A DNA stretch of 64,000 nucleotides, taken from Clavelina lepadiformis. Its lineage: Eukaryota; Chordata; Ascidiacea; Aplousobranchia; Clavelinidae. A program made the position numbers and the translations under genes. Under the pieces are notes generated by a model. That model was given only the letters and a program-made list of their open reading frames with translations. It was not told the DNA's origin and did no database searches. Location of the stretch: NCBI RefSeq assembly GCF_947623445.1, contig NC_135243.1, positions 18,422,479-18,486,478 of the forward strand. The letters run 5' to 3'. Shown piece after piece: positions 10,885 to 20,333 of this stretch (the stretch's first letter is position 1; each line of letters starts with the position of its first letter).

Positions 10885-12950
10885 TCGTAGGCGATTTCAA
10901 AAGAAAGAAAATGGCCTTTTCAATTAAAATTCGATTGCATAGGAAATTCAAAAACGCAAACAGTTGCTATAAATTTCATTGAAATTTACAGCATGACTAA
11001 AATGCTTACAACACCCGGTATTCCCAGGCGGTCACCCATCCAAGTACTAACAGGGCCCGAGGTTGCTTAACTTCCGAGATCGAACGAGATCGGGTCTACT
11101 CAACTTGGTATGGTCGTAGGCGATTTCAAAAGAAAGAAATCGGCCTTTTCATATATAATTCGATTGCATAAGAAATTCAAAAACGCAAACAATTGCTATA
11201 AATTTCATTGAAGTATACAGCATGACTAAAATGCTTACAACACCCGGTATTCCCAGGCGGTCACCCATCCAAGTACTAACCGGGCACGAGGTTGCTTAAC
11301 TTCCGAGATCGAACGAGATCGGGTCTACTCAACCTGGTATGGTCGTAGGCGATTTCAAAAGAAAGAAAATGGCCTTTTCAATTATAATTCGATTGCATAG
11401 GAAATTCAAAAACGCAAACAATTGCTATAAAGTTCATTGAAGTATACAGCATGACTAAAATGCTTACAACACCCGGTATTCCCAGGCGGTCACCCATCCA
11501 AGTACTAACCGGGCCCGAGGTTGCTTAACTTCCGAGATCGAACGAGATCGGGTCTACTCAACCTGGTATGGTCGTAGGCGATTTCAAAAGAAAGAAAATG
11601 GCCTTTTCAATTAAAATTCGATTGCATAGGAAATTCAAAAACGCAAACAGTTGCTATAAATTTCATTGAAATTTACAGCATGACTAAAATGCTTACAACA
11701 CCCGGTATTCCCAGGCGGTCACCCATCCAAGTACTAACAGGGCCCGAGGTTGCTTAACTTCCGAGATCGAACGAGATCGGGTCTACTCAACTTGGTATGG
11801 TCGTAGGCGATTTCAAAAGAAAGAAATCGGCCTTTTCATATATAATTCGATTGCATAAGAAATTCAAAAACGCAAACAATTGCTATAAATTTCATTGAAG
11901 TATACAGCATGACTAAAATGCTTACAACACCCGGTATTCCCAGGCGGTCACCCATCCAAGTACTAACCGGGCACGAGGTTGCTTAACTTCCGAGATCGAA
12001 CGAGATCGGGTCTACTCAACCTGGTATGGTCGTAGGCGATTTCAAAAGAAAGAAAATGGCCTTTTCAATTATAATTCGATTGCATAGGAAATTCAAAAAC
12101 GCAAACAATTGCTATAAAGTTCATTGAAGTATACAGCATGACTAAAATGCTTACAACACCCGGTATTCCCAGGCGGTCACCCATCCAAGTACTAACCGGG
12201 CCCGAGGTTGCTTAACTTCCGAGATCGAACGAGATCGGGTCTACTCAACCTGGTATGGTCGTAGGCGATTTCAAAAGAAAGAAAATGGCCTTTTCAATTA
12301 AAATTCGATTGCATAGGAAATTCAAAAACGCAAACAGTTGCTATAAATTTCATTGAAATTTACAGCATGACTAAAATGCTTACAACACCCGGTATTCCCA
12401 GGCGGTCACCCATCCAAGTACTAACAGGGCCCGAGGTTGCTTAACTTCCGAGATCGAACGAGATCGGGTCTACTCAACTTGGTATGGTCGTAGGCGATTT
12501 CAAAAGAAAGAAATCGGCCTTTTCATATATAATTCGATTGCATAAGAAATTCAAAAACGCAAACAATTGCTATAAATTTCATTGAAGTATACAGCATGAC
12601 TAAAATGCTTACAACACCCGGTATTCCCAGGCGGTCACCCATCCAAGTACTAACCGGGCACGAGGTTGCTTAACTTCCGAGATCGAACGAGATCGGGTCT
12701 ACTCAACCTGGTATGGTCGTAGGCGATTTCAAAAGAAAGAAAATGGCCTTTTCAATTATAATTCGATTGCATAGGAAATTCAAAAACGCAAACAATTGCT
12801 ATAAAGTTCATTGAAGTATACAGCATGACTAAAATGCTTACAACACCCGGTATTCCCAGGCGGTCACCCATCCAGGTACTAACCGGGCCCGAGTCTGCTT
12901 AACTTCCGAGATCGAACGAGATCGGGTCTACTCAACCTGGTATGGTCGTA
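10885..12950 (-). repeat. Higher-order repeat: 3-unit block (687 bp), three copies
   Basis: A trio of distinguishable units is repeated three times: one with AATTAAAATTCG, one with TCATATATAATTCG and a GGGCACGAGG gene, and one with ATAAAGTTCATTG. The AATTAAAATT marker is at 10921, 11608 and 12295, exactly 687 bp apart, or three times 229. Confidence 0.85.
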
Positions 12951-12959
12951 GGCGATTTC

Positions 12960-14900
12960 AAAAGAAAGAAAATGGCCTTTTCAATTATAATTCGATTGCA
13001 TAGGAAATTCAAACACGCAAACAGTTGTTATAAATTTCATTGAAATATACAGCATGACTAAAATGCTTACAACACCCGGTATTCCCAGGCGGTCACCCAT
13101 CCAAGTACTAACCGGGCCCGAGGTTGCTTAACTTCCGAGATCGAACGAGATCGGGTCTACTCAACCTGGTATGGTCGTAGGCGATTTCAAAAGAAAGAAA
13201 ATGGCCTTTTCAATTATAATTCGATTGCATAGGAAATTGAAAATGGCAAACAGTTGCTATAAATTTCATTGAAATATACAGCATGACTAAAATGCTTACA
13301 ACACCCGGTATTCCCAGGCGGTCACCCATCCAAGTACTAACCGGGCCCGAGGTTGCTTAACTTCCGAGATCGAACGAGATCGGGTCTACTCAACCTGGTA
13401 TGGTCGTAGGCGATTTCAAAAGAAAGAAAATGGCCTTTTCAATTATAATTCGATTGCATAGGAAATTCAAAAACGCAAACAGTTGCTATAAATTTCATTG
13501 AAATATACAGCATTACTAAAATGCTTACAACACCCGGTATTCCCAGGCGGTCACCCATCCAAGTACTAACCGGGCCCGAGGTTGCTTAACTTCCGAGATT
13601 GAACGAGATCGGGTCTACTCAACCTGGTATGGTCGTAGGCGATTTCAAAAGAAAGAAAATGGCCTTTTCAATTATAATTCGATTGCATAGGAAATTCAAA
13701 CACGCAAACAGTTGTTATAAATTTCATTGAAATATACAGCATGACTAAAATGCTTACAACACCCGGTATTCCCAGGCGGTCACCCATCCAAGTACTAACC
13801 GGGCCCGAGGTTGCTTAACTTCCGAGATCGAACGAGATCGGGTCTACTCAACCTGGTATGGTCGTAGGCGATTTCAAAAGAAAGAAAATGGCCTTTTCAA
13901 TTATAATTCGATTGCATAGGAAATTGAAAATGGCAAACAATTGCTATAAACTTCATTGAAATATACAGCATGACTAAAATGCTTACAACACCCGGTATTC
14001 CCAGGCGGTCACCCATCCAAGTACTAACCGGGCCTGAGGTTGCTTAACTTCCGAGATCGAACGAGATCGGGTCTACTCAACCTGGTATGGTCGTAGGCGA
14101 TTTCAAAAGAAAGAAAATGGCCTTTTCAATTATAATTCGATTGCATAGGAAATTCAAAAACGCAAACAGTTGCTATAAATTTCATTGAAATATACAGCAT
14201 TACTAAAATGCTTACAACACCCGGTATTCCCAGGCGGTCACCCATCCAAGTACTAACCGGGCCCGAGGTTGCTTAACTTCCGAGATTGAACGAGATCGGG
14301 TCTACTCAACCTGGTATGGTCGTAGGCGATTTCAAAAGAAAGAAAATGGCCTTTTCAATTATAATTCGATTGCATAGGAAATTCAAACACGCAAACAGTT
14401 GTTATAAATTTCATTGAAATATACAGCATGACTAAAATGCTTACAACACCCGGTATTCCCAGGCGGTCACCCATCCAAGTACTAACCGGGCCCGAGGTTG
14501 CTTAACTTCCGAGATCGAACGAGATCGGGTCTACTCAACCTGGTATGGTCGTAGGCGATTTCAAAAGAAAGAAAATGGCCTTTTCAATTATAATTCGATT
14601 GCATAGGAAATTGAAAATGGCAAACAATTGCTATAAATTTCATTGAAATATACAGCATGACTAAAATGCTTACAACACCCGGTATTCCCAGGCGGTTACC
14701 CATCCAAGTACTAACCGGGCCCGAGGTTGCTTAACTTCCGAGATCGAACGAGAACGGGTCTACTCAACCTGGTATGGTCGTAGGCGATTTCAAAAGAAAG
14801 AAAATGGCCTTTTCAATTATAATTCGATTGCATAGGAAATTCAAAAACGCAAACAGTTGCTATAAATTTCATTGAAATATACAGCATTACTAAAATGCTT
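12960..14900 (-). repeat. Higher-order repeat: second 3-unit block (687 bp), three copies
   Basis: A different trio is repeated three times. The spacer marker GAAAATGGC is at 13239, 13926 and 14613, again 687 bp apart. Each is accompanied by a GATTGAAC gene and an AAACACGC spacer. Confidence 0.82.
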
Positions 14901-17188
14901 ACAACACCCGGTATTCCCAGGCGGTCACCCATCCAAGTACTAACCGGGCCCGAGGTTGCTTAACTTCCGAGATTGAACGAGATCGGGTCTACTCAACCTG
15001 GTATGGTCGTAGGCGATTTCAAAAGAAAGAAAATGGCCTTTTCAATTATAACTCGAGTGCATAGGAAATTCAAAAACGCAAACAATTGCTATAAATTTCA
15101 TTGAAGTATACAGCATGACTAAAATGCTTACAACACCCGGTATTCCCAGGCGTTCACCCATCCAAGTACTAACCGGGCCCGAGGTTGCTTAACTTCCGAG
15201 ATCGAACGAGATCGGGTCTACTCAACCTGGTATGGTCGTAGGCGATTTCAAAAGAAAGAAAATGGCCTTTTCAATTATAATTCGATTGCATAGGAAATTC
15301 AAAAACGCAAACAATTGCTATAAATTTCATTGAAGTATACAGCATGACTAAAATGCTTACAACACCCGGTATTCCCAGGCGGTCACCCATCCAAGTACTA
15401 ACCGGGCCCGAGGTTGCTTAACTTCCGAGATCGAACGAGATCGGGTCTACTCAACCTGGTAGGGTCTTAGGCGGTTTCAAAAGAAAGAAAATGGCCTTTT
15501 CAATTATAATTCGATTGCATAGGAAATTCAAAAACGCAAACAGTTGCAATAAATTTAATTGAAATATACAGCATGACTAAAATGCTTACAACACCCGGTA
15601 TTCCCAGGCGGTCACCCATCCAAGTACTAACCGGGCCCGAGGTTGCTTAACTTCCGAGATCGAACGAGATCGGGTCTACTCAACCTGGTATGGTCGTAGG
15701 CGATTTCAAAAGAAAGAAAATGGCCTTTTCAATTATAATTCGAATGCATAGGAAATTCAAAAACGCAAACAATTGCTATAAATTTCATTCAAATATACAG
15801 CATGACTAAAATGCTTACAACACCCGGTATTCCCAGGCGGTCACCCATCCAAGTTCTAACCGTGCCCGACGTTGCTTAACTTCCGAGATCGAACGAGATC
15901 GGGTCTACTCAACCTGGTATGGTCGTAGGCGATTTCAAAAGAAAGAAATCGGCCTTTTCATATATAATTCGATTGCATAGGAAATTCAAAAATGCAAACA
16001 ATTGCTATAAATTTCATTGAAGTATACAGCATGACTAAAATGCTTACAACACCCGGTATTCCCAGGCGGTCACCCATCCAAGTACTAACCGGGCACGAGG
16101 TTGCTTAACTTCCGAGATCGAACGAGATCGGGTCTACTCAACCTGGTATGGTCGTAGGCGATTTCAAAAGAAAGAAAATGGCCTTTTCAATTATAATTCG
16201 ATTGCATAGGAAATTCAAAAACGCAAACAATTGCTATAAATTTCATTGAAGTATACAGCATGACTAAAATGCTTACAACACCCGGTATTCCCAGGCGGTC
16301 ACCCATCCAAGTACTAACCGGGCCCGAGGCTGCTTAACTTCCGAGATCGAACGAGATCGGGTCTACTCAACCTGGTATGGTCGTAGGCGATTTCAAAAGA
16401 AAGAATATGGCCTTTTCAATTATAATTCGATTGCATAGGAAATTGAAAATGGCAAACAGTTGCTATAAATTTGATTGAAATATACAGCATGACTAAAATG
16501 CTTACAACACCCGGTATTCCCAGGCGGTCACCCATCCAAGTACTAACCGGGCCCGAGGTTGCTAAACTTCCGAGATCGAACGAGATCCGGTCTACTCAAC
16601 CTGGTATGGTCGTAGGCGATTTCAAAAGAAAGCAAATAGCCTTTTCAATTATAATTCGATTGCATAGGAAGTTTGACAAAAGCAAACAGTCGCTAGAAAT
16701 TTGATTGAAATATCCAGCATGACTAAAATGCTTACAACACCCGGTATTCCCAGGCGGTCACCCATCCAAGTACTAACCGGGCTCGAGGTTGCTTAACTTC
16801 TAAGATCGAACGAGATCGGGTCTACTCAACCTGGTATGGTCGTAGGCGTTTTCAAAAGAAAGAAAATGGCTTTTTCAATTATAATTCGATTGCATAGGAA
16901 GTTTGACAAAAGCAAACAGTTGCTAGAAATTTGATTGAAATATACAGCATGACTAAAATGCTTACAACACCCGGTATTCCCAGGCGGTCACCCATCCAAG
17001 TACTAACCGGGCCCGAGGTTGCTTAACTTCCGAGATCGAACGAGATCGGGTCTACTCAACCTGGTATAATCGTAGGCGATTTCAAAAGAAAGAAAATGGC
17101 CTTTTCAATTATAATTCGATTGCATAGGAAATTCAAAAACGCAAACAGTTGCTATAAATTTCATTGAAATATACAGCATGACTAAAAT

Positions 17189-17296
17189 GCTTACAACACC
17201 CGGTATTCCCAGGCGGTCACCCATCCAAGTACTAACCGAGCCCGAGGTTGCTTAACTTCCGAGATCGGGTATACTCAACCTGGTATGGTCGTAGGC
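17189..17296 (-). pseudogene. 5S rRNA variant family V: 10-bp deletion
   Basis: This copy is 108 nt long. Ten bases are missing between two GAGATCG direct repeats (plus strand), so loop C and part of helix III are lost. It also carries GTATAC for GTCTAC and CCGAGCCCG for CCGGGCCCG. The same three changes occur together in copies at 24342-24449, 25480-25587, 26618-26725, 27527-27634, 28665-28772 and 29344-29451, so they descend from one founder. The internal A and C boxes and the T4 stop are intact, so transcription is possible, but a normal fold is unlikely. Confidence 0.85.
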
Positions 17297-18377
17297 GATT
17301 TCAAAAGAAAGAAAATGGCCTTTTCAATTATAATTCGATTGCATAGGAAGTTAGACAAAAGCAAACAGTTGCTAGAAATTTCATTGAAATATACAGCATG
17401 ACTAAAATGCTTACAACACCCGGTATTCCCAGGCGGTCACCCATCCAAGTACTAACCGGGCCCGAGGTTGCTTAACTTCCGACATCGAACGAGATCGGGT
17501 CTACTCAACCTGGTATGGTCGTAGGCGATTTCAAAAGAAAGAAAATGGCCTTTTCAATTATAATTCGATTGCATAGAAACTTTGACAAAAGCAAACAGTC
17601 GCTAGAAATTTGATTGAAATATACAGCATGACTAAAATGCTTACAACACCCGGTATTCCCAGGCGGTCACCCATCCAAGTACTAACCGGGCTCGAGGTTG
17701 CTTAACTTCCGAGATCGAACGAGATCGGGTCTACTCAACCTGGTATGGTCGTAGGCGAATTCAAAAGAAAGAAAATGGCTTTTTCAATTATAATTCGATT
17801 GCATAGGAAAATCAAAAAGCAAACAGTTGCTAGAAATTTGATTGAAATATACAGCATGACTAAAATGCTTACAACACCCGGTATTCCCAGGCGGTCACCC
17901 ATCCAAGTACTAACCGGGCTCGAGGTTGCTTAACTTCCGAGATCGAACGAGATCGGGTCTACTCAACCTGGTATGGTCGTAGGCGTTTTCGAAAGAAAGA
18001 AAATGGCTTTTTCAATTATAATTCGATTGCATAGGATGTTTGACAAAAGCAAACAGTTGCTAGAAATTTGATTGAAATATTCAGCATGACTAAAATGCTT
18101 ACAACACCCGGTATTCCCAGGCGGTCACCCATCCAAGTACTAACCGGGCTCGAGGTTGCTTAACTTCCGAGATCGAACGAGATCGGGTCTACTCAACCTG
18201 GTATGGTCGTAGGCAAATTCAAAAAAAGAAAATGGCCTTTTAAATTATAATTCGATTGCATAGGAAATTCAAAAAGCAAACAGTTGCTATAAATTTGATT
18301 GAAATATACAGCATGACTAAAATGCTTACAACACTAGGTATTCCCAGGCGGCCACCCATCCAAGTACTAACTGGGCC

Positions 18378-18388
18378 CGAGGTTGCTT

Positions 18389-18392
<4 letters not shown>
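18378..18392. repeat. Target site duplication, left (15 bp)
   Basis: CGAGGTTGCTTAACT, part of the 5S gene, stands directly before the poly(T) tract and is repeated at 20005-20019 on the other side of the insert. The last T could belong to either the tail or the duplication. Confidence 0.8.

Positions 18393-18448
<56 letters not shown>
18393..18448 (-). other. Poly(A) tail of the retroposon
   Basis: An unbroken run of T on the plus strand, 56-57 nt depending on where the target duplication ends. ATTAAA lies about 20 nt before it in the sense strand, at a suitable distance for a polyadenylation signal. Confidence 0.9.
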
Positions 18449-18451
<3 letters not shown>

Positions 18452-18497
18452 ATTTAAATATAATCTTTAATCCCTTCAATACTCTCACATGTGTATT

Positions 18498-19910
18498 TTA
18501 TCCACAATTACAAAAGTATGATTGAGAGGGGCTTATGGCCTTACAAACCACCTCTTCACAGTCACAATGTATAACACACAAATTGCATTCTGTGTTCACA
18601 CATTTGCCTTGTGTTCTAATAGGGGGTATTAGGTTGTAGCTCTTACATAAACACTCACACAATGAAGCATTACAGGTTGCACATTCAACAAAGTTCTCAC
18701 CATACTCTGATACATGAGTGTGTGCTTTACAGCAAGATAGGTATTTTAATTCACTTTGACACACATCACAAGGAAAGTCATGCATGTTTCCTTCTGGAAT
18801 TATCTGTTTAATTCTGTCATTACAGGTATTTATTACTATATAATCTTCAGGGCATTTACTACATTTCCATTTCCTGCACTCATCCAAGATATGTTCTTCA
18901 TTGTTACATGTTAGACATTTGACTATGTATGTATTATCATTATGGCTAACCTTTGTGCAAGGCTCCTCAGATGCCTCATCTGGAGAGGGTCTTTTCCTGT
19001 CACTCCTCCTCTCAGTATTCGTTTCTATTGAGTTGTCTTCATTCATATGTACTTCTGTTAGATTGTTTTCTGTCATGTCAAACCAGTCCCTAGGTTGTTC
19101 TTCCCCTTTCTTTGTGGTTGCTGTATCAGGTTCATTGCTGTCATTGTTCTTTCCATCTTCAGTATTGTCCTTGTTTGTGTTCATTATAGAATTTTCATGG
19201 TTTTCTTCATTGTGAGTGTGGCCAGGTGATTGGTGTCTAGTGAGAGGGTTTCTATAATAATCCATACCTCTTCTGGGGTTTGGCTGATTGTTCTCTTCCA
19301 GTGGGGGGTATTCAGAGTTATTTTTGGCAGGACAGTTGATGTGTTTGTGTCCTGGTTTGTTGCAGTACTGGCATGTTGCCAACTGTCCATGGTATTTGAC
19401 TAGTAGTTCTTCCCCAAGAATATTTAAATAGCTTGGTATTGGTGTTTGATCCAGTTCATCTTTAGCCATTTCCATAATATAAACACCACTGAACAAAGCC
19501 TTTGCATCTTTTTTTGGGAAACATTTAATGATTTTACCATGATTTTCTTCTAAGAATGATTTCAAGGCTTCAATAGGAAATGGTGTAGGAATCCAAGATA
19601 TATGAACATATACCTTATCCGGTTCATACAGCTTTAGGTACCGAATTTCTTCAAGATTAAGAAGTTTTTCATGTAAATCCAGAACATGCTCTCTCGACTT
19701 GCAGGTAATATCGATATTGCCACCTTTCTTCTCCACTAGGCCAACGAGTAATTTTAAAGAAAAGTTAATCTTTTCAAAAATTTTCCAAAGATCTTCCCTT
19801 TTGGTACCATAAGATACTCTAAACGTTAGGCAATTTGGCCTTGCATACTCCATAGGTCTTAACTTCTTCTTAACTTTGTCCGAATAAGAAACGGGTTTAC
19901 TTTCTGCCAT
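18498..19910 (-). CDS. ORF1-like CCHC zinc-knuckle protein, 470 aa
   Basis: Intact ORF from ATG to stop. Residues about 25-175 look like one or two RRM-like alpha/beta folds (CLTFRVSYG, KVYVHISWIP, FPIEALKSFLEE), as in ORF1 or Gag-like RNA-binding proteins. A canonical C-x2-C-x4-H-x4-C knuckle follows at 180-193 (CQYCNKPGHKHINC). Residues about 195-320 are polar and low in complexity, rich in N, E, D, T and S, and probably disordered. A second knuckle of the same spacing is at 332-345 (CLTCNNEEHILDEC). The C-terminal 139 residues hold 23 cysteines, many as CxxC or CxC pairs, an unusual addition. Probable role: binding its own RNA in a retrotransposition particle; alternatively, a nucleic-acid-binding host protein carried by retroposition. 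I do not recognise a specific named family. Confidence 0.8.
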   Translation of the reverse strand: MAESKPVSYSDKVKKKLRPMEYARPNCLTFRVSYGTKREDLWKIFEKINFSLKLLVGLVEKKGGNIDITCKSREHVLDLHEKLLNLEEIRYLKLYEPDKVYVHISWIPTPFPIEALKSFLEENHGKIIKCFPKKDAKALFSGVYIMEMAKDELDQTPIPSYLNILGEELLVKYHGQLATCQYCNKPGHKHINCPAKNNSEYPPLEENNQPNPRRGMDYYRNPLTRHQSPGHTHNEENHENSIMNTNKDNTEDGKNNDSNEPDTATTKKGEEQPRDWFDMTENNLTEVHMNEDNSIETNTERRSDRKRPSPDEASEEPCTKVSHNDNTYIVKCLTCNNEEHILDECRKWKCSKCPEDYIVINTCNDRIKQIIPEGNMHDFPCDVCQSELKYLSCCKAHTHVSEYGENFVECATCNASLCECLCKSYNLIPPIRTQGKCVNTECNLCVIHCDCEEVVCKAISPSQSYFCNCG

Positions 19911-20004
19911 AACTTTCGATGATTCAGAGCACTCAAGTGCAAATATTTAACAATATAAGCCGGCGTAATGGGTGGCTAACCCAAAATATTCAACCAGATT
20001 TCCA
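19911..20004 (-). other. Retroposon 5' leader
   Basis: 94 nt before the ATG in sense orientation. It contains the imperfect palindrome GGGTTAGCCACCC followed by GCCGGC. No gene is seen. Whether it carries an internal promoter is unknown. Confidence 0.5.
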
Positions 20005-20019
20005 CGAGGTTGCTTAACT
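20005..20019. repeat. Target site duplication, right (15 bp)
   Basis: CGAGGTTGCTTAACT, the same 15 bases as 18378-18392, at the 5' border of the retroposon. Confidence 0.8.
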
Positions 20020-20050
20020 CCGGTATTTCTTCTACAGTCCACCGCTCTAC
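20020..20050 (-). other. tRNA-Tyr-like fragment in the 5S scar
   Basis: On the minus strand, GGTAGAGCGGTGGACTGTAG (20032-20051) matches the D-arm to anticodon (GTA) part of animal tRNA-Tyr. It is followed by AAGAAATACCGG, which I cannot place. The 31-bp piece sits between two copies of CTTAACT (20013-20019 and 20051-20057), as if inserted with a 7-bp duplication or used as filler during end joining. It is too short to be a gene. Confidence 0.55.
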
Positions 20051-20215
20051 CTTAACTTCCATATCGAACGAGATCGGGTCTACTCAACCTGGTATGGTCG
20101 TAGGCGAATTCAAAAGAAAGAAAATGGCTTTTTCAATTATAATTCGATTGCACTGGAAAATCAAAAAGCAAACAGTTGCTAGAAATTTGATTGAAATATA
20201 CAGCATGACTAAAAT

Positions 20216-20333
20216 GCTTACAACACCCGGTATTCCCAGGCGGTCACCCATCCAAGTACTAACCGGGCTCGAGGTTGCTTAACTTCCGAGATCGAACGAG
20301 ATCGGGTCTACTCAACCTGGTATGGTCTTAGGC
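20216..20333 (-). rRNA. 5S ribosomal RNA, first whole copy after the retroposon
   Basis: Full-length gene with the GGGCTCGAGG marker, common right of 16.7 kb. Just past its RNA start (plus strand TCTTAGGCGGTTTC) the array switches back to the spacer types seen left of 16 kb, so a block junction lies in or beside this unit. Confidence 0.93.

Larger units (their letters stand above)
10240..18392 (-). repeat. 5S rDNA tandem array, segment 2 (36 genes, last one split)
   Basis: The array continues in phase with segment 1: removing the transposon and one TAA gives an exact 229-bp step. Genes begin at 10317+229k for k=0 to 27 (to 16500), then at 16730, 16960, 17189, 17409, 17639, 17867, 18097 and 18324. 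The 220-bp step after 17189 is due to a 10-bp deletion within that gene. From about 16.66 kb the spacer changes: GAAATTCAAAAACGC gives way to a form with GTTTGACAAAAGC, so units become 228-230 bp. The last gene is split by the retroposon. I see no other gene in this segment. Confidence 0.96.
18393..20004 (-). mobile_element. Poly(A) retroposon in a 5S gene
   Basis: A 1612-bp insert read on the minus strand: about 94 nt of 5' leader, one 470-codon ORF, a 49-nt 3' untranslated region with an ATTAAA polyadenylation word, and an uninterrupted A tail of about 56 nt. It is flanked by a 15-bp target duplication. These are the marks of target-primed reverse transcription by a LINE. No reverse transcriptase is encoded, so the insert was moved in trans. 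It could be an ORF1-only LINE derivative, like mammalian HAL1, or a retrocopy of a cellular mRNA for a CCHC protein. The perfect long tail and open ORF suggest a young insertion. Confidence 0.82.
18324..20105 (-). pseudogene. 5S rRNA gene split by the retroposon
   Basis: The 3' part of the gene (RNA sense) is at 18324-18392, and a 5' part resumes at about 20051-20105. Between them lie the retroposon, its target duplication and a tRNA-like scar. The two halves do not come from the same kind of unit. The left half is the CTAGG/GGCCACCC type, whose relatives elsewhere continue GGGTCCACTC and GCGATTTC. The right half continues GGGTCTACTC and GCGAATTC. A rearrangement as well as an insertion is therefore likely. 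Confidence 0.8.

Noticed and set aside
18901-19215. Plus-strand 104-codon ORF opposite the CCHC protein
   Set aside because: Antisense to an intact longer ORF with clear zinc knuckles. Its leucine- and serine-rich, hydrophobic character follows from the polar E/N/T-rich sense strand.
19184-19390. Minus-strand 68-codon ORF overlapping the CCHC protein in another frame
   Set aside because: It lies wholly inside the main ORF; no start context or domain to support it.
18393-20004. LTR retroelement, suggested by the Gag-like zinc knuckle
   Set aside because: No terminal repeats or primer-binding site. The poly(A) tail and 15-bp target duplication indicate target-primed retroposition.
20020-20051. 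A functional tRNA-Tyr gene
   Set aside because: Only the D-arm to anticodon part is present; no acceptor stem, T-arm or B box.
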